Assembly: GCA_023241745.1 (NCBI GenBank)
Contig: JALQCY010000008.1
Coordinates: 1-64,000 of the forward strand
DNA length: 64,000 nt
From: Isoptericola peretonis
GTDB taxonomy: Bacteria > Actinomycetota > Actinomycetes > Actinomycetales > Cellulomonadaceae
Direction of reading: 5' to 3'
Under the pieces are notes generated by a model, which did not search any database, was not told the DNA's origin, and worked only from the letters and a program-made list of their open reading frames with translations. A program made the translations under genes and the position numbers. The stretch's first letter is position 1. Every line of letters begins with the position of its first letter. This document shows, one piece after another, positions 52,101-61,268 of the stretch.

Positions 52101-53009
52101 CGCCATCTGCCCCGAGCCGGTCTCCACGAGCTTGGCGACCTTCGACGCCTCGTTGGCGATGAACGCCGAGTCGCGGAGGTGGTTGGCCAACCACAGCACC
52201 AGCTCGTCGAGGAACAGCACGAGCCCGTCGTACCCGAGGCCCTTGGCGTGGTCAGTCATTACGCGCAGGCCCTGGTCGATCGGCAGCCAGGCCGACGTCG
52301 AGGTGTACGCCGGGAAGTACGTCTCGACGAGCTTGGCGGCCACGGCCCGCTGATCGCGCTCGCTAGCCGTTCCTCGGGCGGCCGCGTCGAGCTCCGCGGC
52401 GGTGAGCCCGCCGCCGCCCATGCTGCCCAGCACAGGGTCGAAGTCCGCGGCGAACTTGGAGAAGAAGAGCTCGTCACCCATGGTCGACCGAAGGGCTTGT
52501 GCGTTCTCGAACAACAGGCCGCTCTGGTTGAGCACCGGGGCGGCGGCGTCCGGGTGCTTCTCCTTGACGGTGTTGATGTATCCCTGGAAGAGCGCGCTCT
52601 CGAACGACGCCGCACCGATCAGGTGGTAGTCCACGGCCAGGAAGTTCCGAGACAGCACGTCGGCGTGCGCGGAGACCACCGACTGCAGGCCGGGCAGCGC
52701 GCGAGCCCCCGGGTATCCGGTGAGCAGCAGGTGCATGACGGCCATGTAGTGCGACTTGCCGGCACCGAACGAGCCGTGGATGAACGCACCCTTGGCGTTG
52801 CCTCGGATCAGGGCCGACTTGACGAGGGTGAGCCCCTCGTCGAAGGCCTCGGCGATCTTCTCGGTGACGACGTAATCCTTGAGCGTCCGCTCGGCTGCGG
52901 GCACGCCCTCGTGGATCCGCATGACGAAGTCGTCGTCGTGGACGGCCTCGGGCACATGGATCGCGTCGCGCAGCATCATCGACAGGGCGCCTGCGGTGGG
53001 GGTGCTCAT
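49170..53009 (-). CDS. pglY: BREX-2 large ATPase PglY
   Basis: 1279 aa. N-terminal Walker A HGSFGAGKSHYM (K85) and Walker B DGLVLFLDELVLW (D268, E269) lie in the BrxC/PglY ATPase family. The long middle region has no simple motif. The C-terminus (about 1170-1255) is a highly charged helix rich in Glu/Arg/Gln, with RRHADEERHEREEAAQQQRD, predicted as a coiled coil, followed by a short beta cap (LRVSWRWE). Overlaps pglZ by 4 bp; follows pglX after a 58-bp gap, the largest in the operon. Confidence 0.93.
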   Translation of the reverse strand: MSTPTAGALSMMLRDAIHVPEAVHDDDFVMRIHEGVPAAERTLKDYVVTEKIAEAFDEGLTLVKSALIRGNAKGAFIHGSFGAGKSHYMAVMHLLLTGYPGARALPGLQSVVSAHADVLSRNFLAVDYHLIGAASFESALFQGYINTVKEKHPDAAAPVLNQSGLLFENAQALRSTMGDELFFSKFAADFDPVLGSMGGGGLTAAELDAAARGTASERDQRAVAAKLVETYFPAYTSTSAWLPIDQGLRVMTDHAKGLGYDGLVLFLDELVLWLANHLRDSAFIANEASKVAKLVETGSGQMAIPMVSFVARQRALKEFLGGGNVGAEQVALEDAFGWWEERFDKITLAAADLPQIVQKRLLTPTSDAGKNALASAVSRVRANPTDWKHLLTDSAGSGAVDFEKVYPFSPALVDAMVALSAIMQRERTALKIMSELLYRGHDELTVGDVIPVGDLFDVVILGENKPLTEDMVKVFEAAASFYRGKMRPYLLDKHQVSDSEVRSLDRNHPFRREDRLAKTLLVAAIAPGATSLKDLTASKLAALNFGSVVSMFGGNVSGQVVTLATEWQGKFSEITVGSTADPVISLQLTGVDFDAILAHVTQEDSHPNRRKLIRDTLVAEINATATGSYAGEYALDHVWRGQKRPVDVVFGNVRDTGAMPVETLKASDGRWKLIVDYPFDDENKPPSDDAARIYDLKRDGVVTDTVVWVPHFLTAQRMDDVGKLVQLEYLLTGDRFDQYSANLPVADREPARRLLTSQRDSLRSQLAALLRQAYGVDSSANNENLGTTLAGTNFITLAEGFTPTQPSAATLRDAVVGVLGSALTSRYPKHPEIERGTEEVRRTELNAVLDLARRAVDAGGRLDGVDRSTGTKVRRVVTAYGVGTLRETTYALDAQHFASFDEFTRAAGTGDVTVGVLREVLAPRGLTTDTMDLLVLTWAKVTDREWYRAGNRTPEPHLGALTPDMVLREPVLPSEEEWEVARTRAKALFGVGADEYHLSTAAVTRLSDAVVSKTRPAVASTSEVAATLAAHRDVLGLEETSPRWQAVNRGRDLVALLTSAENAVERIESLAQFDLPHEPEAIARSIAAAGDVLAALRGANWGLIDRLPTLGDERAAQALASLRQAAAQAELHAPLKPALDAAANEALESLAADPHEIERRRHADEERHEREEAAQQQRDAAARRAAELQAERDAEYAQQQADIEAKRREQQARDAEIARQQAELDRIRLKIEEEERARLAEKSQVVSKVVDVQEIGRKIADELTTPVEGKTLRVSWRWE

Positions 53010-53067
53010 CGGTCGCAGTTTCCGTTCATCGGGTTCGTCGTTCGTTCTTCGCCTCGTGTCCGCGCAC

Positions 53068-56000
53068 TCATGCCCGGCGGCGCCCGCGAGTCGGCGCCGG
53101 CGGGAGCCACGCCGTCACGTCCTCGCGTGTTTGCTGGAGCTGGGCAAGGAGCTGGTCGATCCGGCCGGTCACGGCCTGAGCGGCGCTCGAACCGAACTCC
53201 GGCTCGAGCTCGGTGTGCCACTGGTGCAGCCAGGGCTCCAGCTCGACCAGGCCGGCGACGAGCGGAACGAGCGCATCGTCCGAGGCCCCGAGCTCCTGCT
53301 GCTGCTGAATCTCCCGCACCAACGCGATCGCCTGGTCGCGATGGTTCCACCCCGCCCATCCCAGAACCGCGGAGCTGTCACCCTCGCGGCCCACGCCGGG
53401 ATAGAGGATGAATCGCTCCTTGGGCACATCGAGCTTGCCGCGCGCCTTCCAGTACTCGACCTTGCGGAAGTCCGGGGTCGAGTACTTCGGCGGCACCGGG
53501 ATCGTGACCTTCTCGCCGGCGTCCTCCCGACGCTGGAGCTCCCACACCTTCTGCCACTCGCGGAACTTCTCCAGGCCGGACGGCTTGTATCGGTGGGCGG
53601 CCAAGTAGGGCACGGCTTCCGTGGGCGCCAGCGACCCAAAGACGGCGGGGAGATCGGGCTCCGGCACGCCGGTGAGCTCGCGTGCCAGCGCCAGCAGCGT
53701 CTCATCGTTCCGAAGCAGGTCGGCAAGCTGGGCGACCGAGCGAGTGGTCGGGCCCTGGAAGTCCTGCCAGAGGTCCATGTCCTCGAGACGATCGAGGATC
53801 GCCGACTCCAGCGCATCGCGAAGCTGCTTCTCCCACGGCACCGTCGCCCAGCGTCGCTTGTATTCAGGCCTTTCAAGAACGCGAATCTTGGGGTCAGACT
53901 CGATAATTTCGTAACGACGATTCACAAGCGCACGATAATCGTCCGGCCAGACACCCGGGAAATCAGCGACCGGTGTCGAACCGTGCCGTTCAAACCAGAC
54001 CGTGTCCTCCAGCCCGTCCGCCATCCGCCTCGCAAGGCGGAACTCGAAAGCACGCTCGCCGAAAACAAGTCCCGCAATGCCCCCGGCTCGACCCTGCCGA
54101 TAGGTCAGATCGTCATCAATGAGCCCGTACAACCAGTAGGCATGCCAGTCAAGCTCCTCCTGCTCAAAGATCATCGCGCCTCGTAACCGCTGCCAGGCGT
54201 CAGCATTTCGCGCGATCAGACCCGAAAGCGGCTCGCTCGGATCTTCTCGCCACTTCCTCACTGTCACTGCGGGCGCAACCTTCTCCAACTCATCGCCGAG
54301 CCGATGAAGTAGCTCCGCCCGCTTCCACTGTACGTTTTCAACAATGGGAAACTGGGAAACCTTCGCCGCGTCATATTCGTACCGTCGCTGCCACTCTTCG
54401 CCCTGCAGCGGCTTTCCCAGACACATTTCATGCAGCCAGAAGCATGCTACCGAACTGTTCAGCAGTGAAAGAAGTTCATAAAACTCCCTGGGCGAGGCTC
54501 CTATCGGCAGCTTGATAATGGGCGCAGTCTGCTTGAAGACACGCTCGCCCCTGTCAAGCACGAAATGATTGTGTGTCGCGACGAATGCAAACGCAATCGA
54601 TTCCCTGCCCGCACCGTCATCCGCTGGAACTTGGTGCCAGGCGTACCACGGTCGGCCCGTGTCACGGTACGTCCCCGAACCGAACGAGGCGCGCGACCAC
54701 AACTGCTGCCGGAGCGGCCACAGTGCAGTGAGCTCAGCGCGCGCGTGCGCAGCGTTTACCAATGCTCCGTCGACATAAGGGAACCACGTGATTTCGTTGG
54801 GGCGAACTGTGAAGTCTCGGACTTCATCTCCCATCACAAGATCTGGATAAAGATCCGCACCGTAACCCAGGAGTCCGCGGAATCTGACGGGCCGTGTAAA
54901 CTCATCGTCTGCATGGCTCATGGCCATGTATCCGATTCTTTCTGAGAGGCTCGCGAGAGTCGCCCGCGCCGCCGCCTCGATCGCTTTTTTGACGACCGGC
55001 GCGCCGCCACCAGAAAGAGACCACGGGTGCACAGCCAAGGAGTCTCGTGGTATTTGGGTTACTGAAATGTAGTTGCCCTCATAGTCAAGATCTCTCGCAT
55101 GGTCCCGAATCTCGCTCCAAACGGGCGCATTTGCGGCGTCCTTCGGTTGGCCAGACTCACCTCGAATTCCGAGAACCGCCAGAACACTCGGCGATAGCGG
55201 CAACCTGCGGCGCCCAACAAGGATCACAGTCGGCGTATTATGTCCGGGAATGTGAGCACCCGAAGAATCGACAACTTCCGTCAAGTCTACCGGATTCGAC
55301 GGGCCTCCTCCTGCAAGGAACGTCTCGACAAGCTTCTTGCCGAACTCACGCTTTGAGAAGGCGTTGGAAGTTATCTTCCCAACATAGCCAGCACCGACCG
55401 CTGCAGAACCACGCCTTGCGAGGCGAAAAAACAACTCCATAAACGGCACAGACAGTGTCCACAAGCCGTGACACGTGGGATATGCTCGCTTGTACCATTT
55501 CTTCGCCACCGAATCACGGACGGTAATATACGGAGGATTGCCTACAACGACGTGGTATCGGCCCGGGGTAAGGATTCCTTCGTACTCCGAGATGTCCTCT
55601 GCATCGTACTGGAATCCACTCCGTGAAGGCCTAGGCAGGACCTCCAATTCCCCCTGAGTGCCCTGCTCTCCCAGAAGCGAGTCGCCGATGGCGAGGTGGA
55701 ATCCGAGGCCCGGCACCCCGACGAGCGATTTCTCCCCCGCCGCCTGGATGCCCGCGACGGTCAACCGGAAGCGAGCGATAGCCACTGCGAACGGGTTGAG
55801 GTCGACGCCGTGGATGGAGTCCATCGCCTTGCGGACCCGCTGCTTGGGGTCCAAGCCGGGCGCGTCGGCGGCCCACTGCTTGTTGAGCCGTTCGAACGCT
55901 CCGAGCAAGAAGTGCCCGGAGCCGCAGGTGGGATCGATGAGCTTGAGCCCGTCCGCGCCAAACTCGGCAATCGCAGGGGTGAGGGTGCGATCGAGGATGA

Positions 56001-56661
56001 ACTGCTCGACGAAGACCGGCGTCTGCAGCAGCGCGTAGGTCTTCTTGGCGTGCTCGGACAGGTCCTGGTAGAGGTCGCCGAGGAACCGGGTGTCGAGCGC
56101 GGGATCGGTGAAATCGTGGACGAGTGCCCCGTCGTCGTCGGTGCGCCGCCAGAAGTTGACAAGGGCCTTGGCGGCCTCGGCGCTGATCTCCGCGGTCCAC
56201 ACCGGGTTGTGCCGTGGGTCGACGAGCGCGGCGCCCGCGGGCTGCGCGGCGAGCACGCGGAAGGCCTGCTGCAACCAGTCGCGGTCGTGGTGGCTGGTGT
56301 TGACGCGGAAGTAGGCCGTCTGATTCTCCCGCGCCCGCACCACGCGCTCGCCGGGGCCGGCGATCCAGCCCACCGGCACCGGGGTTCCGTCCAGCGTGGC
56401 CCCGACGAGCAGGTCGTTGTCCTCGCAGAACCGTACGAACGTCGTCGCGACGATCCAGGCGACCGCGGCCTGATCCACCTCGTTGTCGCGCCACGCCGAC
56501 CACGACAGTCCGGTGCGCTCGCGCCGAAGCGCCTCGTCGTGCTCACGCTGCAGCGCGGCGCCCCACTCACACGTGGGGTCGTCGGCTCGCTCCCTGAGGT
56601 CCGCCTGCAGCGTCTTGAGCTGGCCCTTGAGGTCGGCGAGGAGGGCGGAGGAGTTGATCAT
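53068..56661 (-). CDS. pglX: BREX-2 N6-adenine DNA methyltransferase PglX
   Basis: 1197 aa. Helical N-terminus, then SAM motif I LIDPTCGSGHFLLGAFERL (243-249), VDLNPFAVAIARFRLTVAGI (motif II/X-like) and the adenine catalytic motif VVGNPPYITVRD (NPPY 375-378). The rest includes the presumed target-recognition domain (about 600-850) and a PglX C-terminal region with KFREWQKVWELQ. In BREX, PglX methylates host DNA at an asymmetric site to mark self. Start overlaps the pglW stop by 4 bp. The middle (residues about 340-935) is lower in GC than either end. Confidence 0.95.
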   Translation of the reverse strand: MINSSALLADLKGQLKTLQADLRERADDPTCEWGAALQREHDEALRRERTGLSWSAWRDNEVDQAAVAWIVATTFVRFCEDNDLLVGATLDGTPVPVGWIAGPGERVVRARENQTAYFRVNTSHHDRDWLQQAFRVLAAQPAGAALVDPRHNPVWTAEISAEAAKALVNFWRRTDDDGALVHDFTDPALDTRFLGDLYQDLSEHAKKTYALLQTPVFVEQFILDRTLTPAIAEFGADGLKLIDPTCGSGHFLLGAFERLNKQWAADAPGLDPKQRVRKAMDSIHGVDLNPFAVAIARFRLTVAGIQAAGEKSLVGVPGLGFHLAIGDSLLGEQGTQGELEVLPRPSRSGFQYDAEDISEYEGILTPGRYHVVVGNPPYITVRDSVAKKWYKRAYPTCHGLWTLSVPFMELFFRLARRGSAAVGAGYVGKITSNAFSKREFGKKLVETFLAGGGPSNPVDLTEVVDSSGAHIPGHNTPTVILVGRRRLPLSPSVLAVLGIRGESGQPKDAANAPVWSEIRDHARDLDYEGNYISVTQIPRDSLAVHPWSLSGGGAPVVKKAIEAAARATLASLSERIGYMAMSHADDEFTRPVRFRGLLGYGADLYPDLVMGDEVRDFTVRPNEITWFPYVDGALVNAAHARAELTALWPLRQQLWSRASFGSGTYRDTGRPWYAWHQVPADDGAGRESIAFAFVATHNHFVLDRGERVFKQTAPIIKLPIGASPREFYELLSLLNSSVACFWLHEMCLGKPLQGEEWQRRYEYDAAKVSQFPIVENVQWKRAELLHRLGDELEKVAPAVTVRKWREDPSEPLSGLIARNADAWQRLRGAMIFEQEELDWHAYWLYGLIDDDLTYRQGRAGGIAGLVFGERAFEFRLARRMADGLEDTVWFERHGSTPVADFPGVWPDDYRALVNRRYEIIESDPKIRVLERPEYKRRWATVPWEKQLRDALESAILDRLEDMDLWQDFQGPTTRSVAQLADLLRNDETLLALARELTGVPEPDLPAVFGSLAPTEAVPYLAAHRYKPSGLEKFREWQKVWELQRREDAGEKVTIPVPPKYSTPDFRKVEYWKARGKLDVPKERFILYPGVGREGDSSAVLGWAGWNHRDQAIALVREIQQQQELGASDDALVPLVAGLVELEPWLHQWHTELEPEFGSSAAQAVTGRIDQLLAQLQQTREDVTAWLPPAPTRGRRRA
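53850..55650. other. Low-GC block inside pglX (catalytic motif IV to target-recognition region)
   Basis: By eye, GC falls from about two-thirds in the flanking parts of pglX to near half across this stretch, with A/T-ending codons frequent. The block begins just before NPPY and ends in the C-terminal third. The reading frame is uninterrupted. This is the pattern expected if the specificity part of the gene was replaced by recombination. Confidence 0.65.
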
Positions 56662-59600
56662 GCATGGTCTCCGGTCGGCGTGGCACTCAGCGCGCCGGGG
56701 CGCGCGTCGTCGGAAAGCTGGGTGAGGTCCCGAGGAAGGTCGATCCAGCCGCTCGGTCCGAGCGGGACGGACTTGCCCTCGAGGAGCGGGGCGCGCGCGT
56801 CACCCGGCTTGGCCACCAGGAGCCAGCGGGCGGCCGGGCGCCTTGTCCCGGTGTCGAGCAGGGTAGCGAGCAGGGTTGACATGCCATACCGGACGAGCGG
56901 CCCGGCGTTGGTGAGCAGCAGCGGGCGCGCGGAGTCCAGCCGCGACGTCAGCACTGGCTCCACCGACCGCTGGACGACTCCCTCGAGCCCTTTCCACTGC
57001 TTGCTATCGCGGTCGAGCGCGTCGTACCCGAGCAGGCCGGACCAGATGCCGCCGGCCTTCTCGATCTGCTCCTTGGTCGCCGAGACGACAAGCTCGGCGA
57101 CGTCGAGCACTTCAACGTTGAAGGTCGCCGCGAGCGCCCGCACGGCCGCCGTGTAGCGCTTGGGTGCGACGGTGAGCGTGAGTGCGGAGTGTCGGTCGAT
57201 CGAGTCGGCCAGGCGCCGGGTGACCTCCGCGGCCGGGGTCGGGGCGAACTGCGTCGTCGACGACGTCCCCGCCGAGAACAGCGTCGTGTCCTTCGGCTCG
57301 TAGATGCCATGGCGATTCACCAGGTCGGGGTACAGCTCACGCATGAGGGCGTCGAGCTTGTCCGACGCCGAGGGCAGCGGGTGCGCCAGGTGCGGGAAGC
57401 GGGCGCTGACGGTGCGGCGCACCGCCATCTGCGGGATCCGGCGCCCCGGCTTGCCGCGCATCGCGTGCTCCAAGGCCGCCTTGGTCTCCAACGACGTGGG
57501 GTACAGCTCCTGGAAGCCGGAGACCGCTGCCGTCTGGCTCGCCGCCGCCGCCAGCCGAAGGAGTCGCGCATCGGGTACCTGCCACTGCCTTGCGGCGTCC
57601 AGCTCGTCGACGATCGCGCGCAGCGCCGCTAGCGCCGAGCTCGCGGCCACGACCCCGCCTTCCACGAGCTCGTCGGCGCGGGCGCCCACCTCGCCGGCCA
57701 GCTCGTTGAGCAGGTCTGCGGGCGGGAACGTCTCTCCGTCGTCGGTTCCGACGTCCTCCGTCAGCGCGAGGAAGTCGACCTTTGATCCTGGGCGACGACG
57801 CAGCGCGAGAACGGGCTGTGTCTCCCTGGTGTCGAGCTCGACGATGGCGCGCACCAGCGCGGTGCCGTACGTCGCACGCGCCTCGCCGTCGAGCGTCGAG
57901 CCGCGCACCGTCACCAGCGCGGCGCCCGCCTCGGGCACCGTCATCACGCGGCTCGCCTCGCGCAGCAGGTCCGTCAGCTCGGCCCGTGCGGTCACGAACC
58001 CTTGGTCACGCGCCCAATCTCCCACGGCATCATCGAGGAGCGTCGTGACACGCTCGCGCGTGGTCTGGAACGCCGCCGCGACCTCGGCCGCCGTCGGCCA
58101 TCCCGCCATCTCGCCCAACCCGAGCAGCGTGCGTGCCATCCGCCTGTCCGCGGCCGGGAGCAACTCGAGCAGGTCGGTGACCAGCCGGTCGACGCCGAGC
58201 GCGGCGTCGAGACCCGGCGTCGGCTCCGCCGGGCTCAGCGCCTCACGCCACTGGCCGATGCGTGCCTGGATCTCCTTGCGGAACGTCTCCCCGAGGCCGC
58301 GGACCCGGTTGATCTTCACCGGAGGCACGCCCAGGACGTCGCCCACGGTGACCACGCCCTCCAGCCGGCGGAGCGCCGAGAGCGCCTGGGCGGACAGGCC
58401 GGACTCCTCAAGCGAGGTCTCGAGCGTGGCGCGGGCCGCGAGTTCGTCGTCCTTCTGCCGCGCGTCGTCGTCGAGAGAGAGGCTGGAGAACGCCTCGGTC
58501 CACGCGTGGAGCAGGTCTTCGACGTTGCCGAACCGGTCCTTCGCGTCCGGCGACAGCGCCTTGCGGAAGAGCTCCGTCAGCTGCGGCCCCACTGCCGGGT
58601 CGAACGACGTCGGTTCGACCACGGGGCGGTCGGTGGGGGTTGCAGGGGCGCCGGCGCCGTTCGGCCACCAAGGCAGCACACCCGTCGCCATCTCGAAGAG
58701 CGTCACCGTCACGGCCCACAGCTCCGCGGCACGGTCGTAGCGGGTGCGGCGGCCGGCGCCCAGGAACGGGTCGAGGTACCCGGGCGTGCCCGAGGCCACG
58801 TTCTCCAGGGGCTCACGCGCCAGCGAGAAATCGAACAGCATCAGGTGCGGCTTGCGGTATCCCGGGTCAGGGGCGATGCCGAGGTTCGCCGGCTTGATAT
58901 CCCGGTGGAAGACGCCCTTGACGTCGCCCAGGTACGTCATCGCGTCCAGGAGGTCGGTGCCCCACCGCTGAAGCTGCTCCAGCGTCGACTGCCCCTCTTT
59001 GACCAGTCGGGTCGCGAGGGTCTCCTTGCCCGCGTCGGACATGAGCAGCGCGCGACGACCACCCAGCTCGAGCGACTCCTGCAAGCGCACCACGCGCGGG
59101 TGGTCTATGCCCCTGAGCACCTCCGCCTCCACGTCGAGGCGGCGTCCCGCGGCGTCGTCGCGCGCCACCTTGAGGATGAGCTCCTTGTCATCCCCCGTCT
59201 CCTCGGTCTGCACCGCAAGCGCCACGCCCGAGGACCCCTCGCCGCGGCGTCCGGAGACGATGAACCGTCCGCCGATGACGTCCTCGACCTGGGCGTCGAG
59301 CGGGTCCTCGATCTCAGCGCGGGGCGCGTCGTCGTCGGGACGGCGCACCTCCTTCCACGCGAGGCGGACAAGCTCGAGCGCGTCTTCGATCGATGCGGGT
59401 CGCTCCGCGTCGTCCACGGATGTCAGGTCCCCGATGACCTCAGCCAGCGTGTCCGGGAGGCCTGCCGTCACCGCGCGAGGATCGAAGCGGCCCGCCTGCT
59501 GCTGCACCTCTTGGACATCGGCGATCGTCGTCGCCGGCGCCTTGCCGGTGAGGATCAGGAACGCGAGCGCGCCGAACCCGAACACGTCGAGCGGAGCACC

Positions 59601-60836
59601 GGGAACCTCATTGAGCGACTGCCGTGCCTCGGGCGCCAGCCAGACCAGGTCCTCCACCCCGGCGACGCCCAGGAGATCCGTGACCCCCCGACTGATCACC
59701 GTCCATCGCGTGGACGACGCTGAGCCACGGTCCTTCTGCGCCGAGTACCAGTCCCGCACCTCGAGGCGCGGGGCCCCCTCCGCTGAGGGACGTACCCAGA
59801 CCCGCATCGGGGACAGAGCACGGTGGAACAGGTGCCGCTGGTGCGCGTACCGCAGGATGTCACCGAGCTGCTCGACCATGGCGACTCGGTCATCGAGCGA
59901 GAGCGCGTCGCCCTCGTCGTCGAGGAACGCGTCCAGGGGGCGCTCCGCGTCCTGGTACTCGAAGACGAGGGCCGGGCCATCGTCAGTGACCAGGAACTGC
60001 TGGGGCACCGCGATGCCCTCGTGCCGGATCCCGAACGTCAGCTGATACTCACGTTGCGCCAGCTGCTCGATGCGCTGTCGTTCCCCCGCCGACGCCTTGG
60101 GCGGCACGTCGTAGAGACGCAGTCGCTGCTTGATCTTTGGCAGGTTCGGGTGGGTGACCACGACGTCCTGCCAGTCCACGCCCTCGGCCACCGGGTCGGA
60201 CTCCGCGAGCGCGAAGTCACCGACCATCCGGGTCTTGGGAGTGGGGCGGAAGTCCGCTCTGTCGCACAGATGCCGCACCAGCTGGGCGCGCTGCGGATCG
60301 ATCGCGTCCCGCGGGTTAGCCGGCGGCGTGGCAAGAAACTCGCTCAGCCGCTGCAGCGGCGGCGTAGAGCTGACCTTGTAGGTGTCGAGTTTGATCACTC
60401 CCGCACGACCGGACGGGTCCACCTTGAAGGTCGACCCCTCGCCGTGCAGCACCACCAGGGCGTTCACCCAGGGCACGGACCGCTCCATCTGCGGACCCGA
60501 CGCGTACGACTTCAGCAACGACGCCAGCCGCTTGCCCTTGCGGTCCGTCACCAGGAACGGGTTTGGATGAGTCTTGCCCGGCTGGTACCACCGCTGCGAG
60601 TTGCCAGTGATCGTCCCGTGCCAACCCTTGAGCTCCACGCAGAAGAAGCCCACGGGCGTCAGGAGCAGAACGTCGACCTCGGCCGTGCGGCTGTTGGTGT
60701 CGATGAAGGTGAGGTTGACCCACGCCGTCGTACGGCCGTCGTCGGGCAGGACCTCGCGGAACGCCTCCAGGGCGGCCGCTTCCTCCGGCGTCGCTGCCGG
60801 TCCCATCACCTTCCAGTGGGGCGAGTCAGCCTTCAT
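56658..60836 (-). CDS. pglW: BREX-2 kinase PglW: NERD, pseudokinase-like and kinase domains
   Basis: 1392 aa. N-terminal NERD nuclease-like domain (about 20-130; AEVDVLLL and FFCVELKGW give the D...ExK pattern). A first kinase-like domain (about 205-490) is degenerate: HRALSP (338-343) replaces HRDxKP and RDW replaces DFG. A second (about 520-790) is intact: RGEGSSG loop, K556, HRDIKPAN (644-651), DFS (669-671) and GTPGYLDP. Then a helix-hairpin-helix-like piece (VTVGDVLGVPPVKINRVRGLG) and a long C-terminal region. First gene of the operon. PglW is the Ser/Thr kinase of the Pgl system. Confidence 0.94.
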   Translation of the reverse strand: MKADSPHWKVMGPAATPEEAAALEAFREVLPDDGRTTAWVNLTFIDTNSRTAEVDVLLLTPVGFFCVELKGWHGTITGNSQRWYQPGKTHPNPFLVTDRKGKRLASLLKSYASGPQMERSVPWVNALVVLHGEGSTFKVDPSGRAGVIKLDTYKVSSTPPLQRLSEFLATPPANPRDAIDPQRAQLVRHLCDRADFRPTPKTRMVGDFALAESDPVAEGVDWQDVVVTHPNLPKIKQRLRLYDVPPKASAGERQRIEQLAQREYQLTFGIRHEGIAVPQQFLVTDDGPALVFEYQDAERPLDAFLDDEGDALSLDDRVAMVEQLGDILRYAHQRHLFHRALSPMRVWVRPSAEGAPRLEVRDWYSAQKDRGSASSTRWTVISRGVTDLLGVAGVEDLVWLAPEARQSLNEVPGAPLDVFGFGALAFLILTGKAPATTIADVQEVQQQAGRFDPRAVTAGLPDTLAEVIGDLTSVDDAERPASIEDALELVRLAWKEVRRPDDDAPRAEIEDPLDAQVEDVIGGRFIVSGRRGEGSSGVALAVQTEETGDDKELILKVARDDAAGRRLDVEAEVLRGIDHPRVVRLQESLELGGRRALLMSDAGKETLATRLVKEGQSTLEQLQRWGTDLLDAMTYLGDVKGVFHRDIKPANLGIAPDPGYRKPHLMLFDFSLAREPLENVASGTPGYLDPFLGAGRRTRYDRAAELWAVTVTLFEMATGVLPWWPNGAGAPATPTDRPVVEPTSFDPAVGPQLTELFRKALSPDAKDRFGNVEDLLHAWTEAFSSLSLDDDARQKDDELAARATLETSLEESGLSAQALSALRRLEGVVTVGDVLGVPPVKINRVRGLGETFRKEIQARIGQWREALSPAEPTPGLDAALGVDRLVTDLLELLPAADRRMARTLLGLGEMAGWPTAAEVAAAFQTTRERVTTLLDDAVGDWARDQGFVTARAELTDLLREASRVMTVPEAGAALVTVRGSTLDGEARATYGTALVRAIVELDTRETQPVLALRRRPGSKVDFLALTEDVGTDDGETFPPADLLNELAGEVGARADELVEGGVVAASSALAALRAIVDELDAARQWQVPDARLLRLAAAASQTAAVSGFQELYPTSLETKAALEHAMRGKPGRRIPQMAVRRTVSARFPHLAHPLPSASDKLDALMRELYPDLVNRHGIYEPKDTTLFSAGTSSTTQFAPTPAAEVTRRLADSIDRHSALTLTVAPKRYTAAVRALAATFNVEVLDVAELVVSATKEQIEKAGGIWSGLLGYDALDRDSKQWKGLEGVVQRSVEPVLTSRLDSARPLLLTNAGPLVRYGMSTLLATLLDTGTRRPAARWLLVAKPGDARAPLLEGKSVPLGPSGWIDLPRDLTQLSDDARPGALSATPTGDHA

Positions 60837-61268
60837 CAGATTCTTGAAGCTCCGTCGGGTGCGGCATCAGTGTTGCTGCAGGCTACGTGCTGCACGCACA
60901 GCCTAGTAGGGGTGTCGACGGAGCGCCGGGCCGGGATCCGCGCCGCACCGCGCCGTTCTGCGGAGTTCCGGACAAGCCCGGCGAAGCTGTCACCGCAAAG
61001 TTCACCCGCTCCGCCGGCTTTCGCCCCCTCGCACGCCCCGTACCTTCGTCCCGTGACACCGGTCGTGACCAGGGATGGAAGCTGTGACGTCATACGCGCT
61101 CGGCCTGCTGGTCTACTCCAGCGCGCCAGATTGGTCGATCGTGTCACTTGGCGGTGAGCCACATCCACGAGAGGACGACTAGCTGGTGACTCTCTGGTCA
61201 TCCCCAACAAGCTCGCCGACATCATCGCAGCCACTCGCAGCCATTTCGCACTACCGAGCGGAGTTTCC
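60837..61268. other. Divergent intergenic region, pglW / DUF932 gene
   Basis: 432 bp with no convincing gene. It must hold the promoter of the BREX operon (minus strand) and that of the DUF932 gene (plus strand). A TGACGTCA palindrome occurs at 61085-61092. A minus-strand open frame across it runs antisense to the DUF932 start and ends at the pglW start; it was not accepted. Confidence 0.5.
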
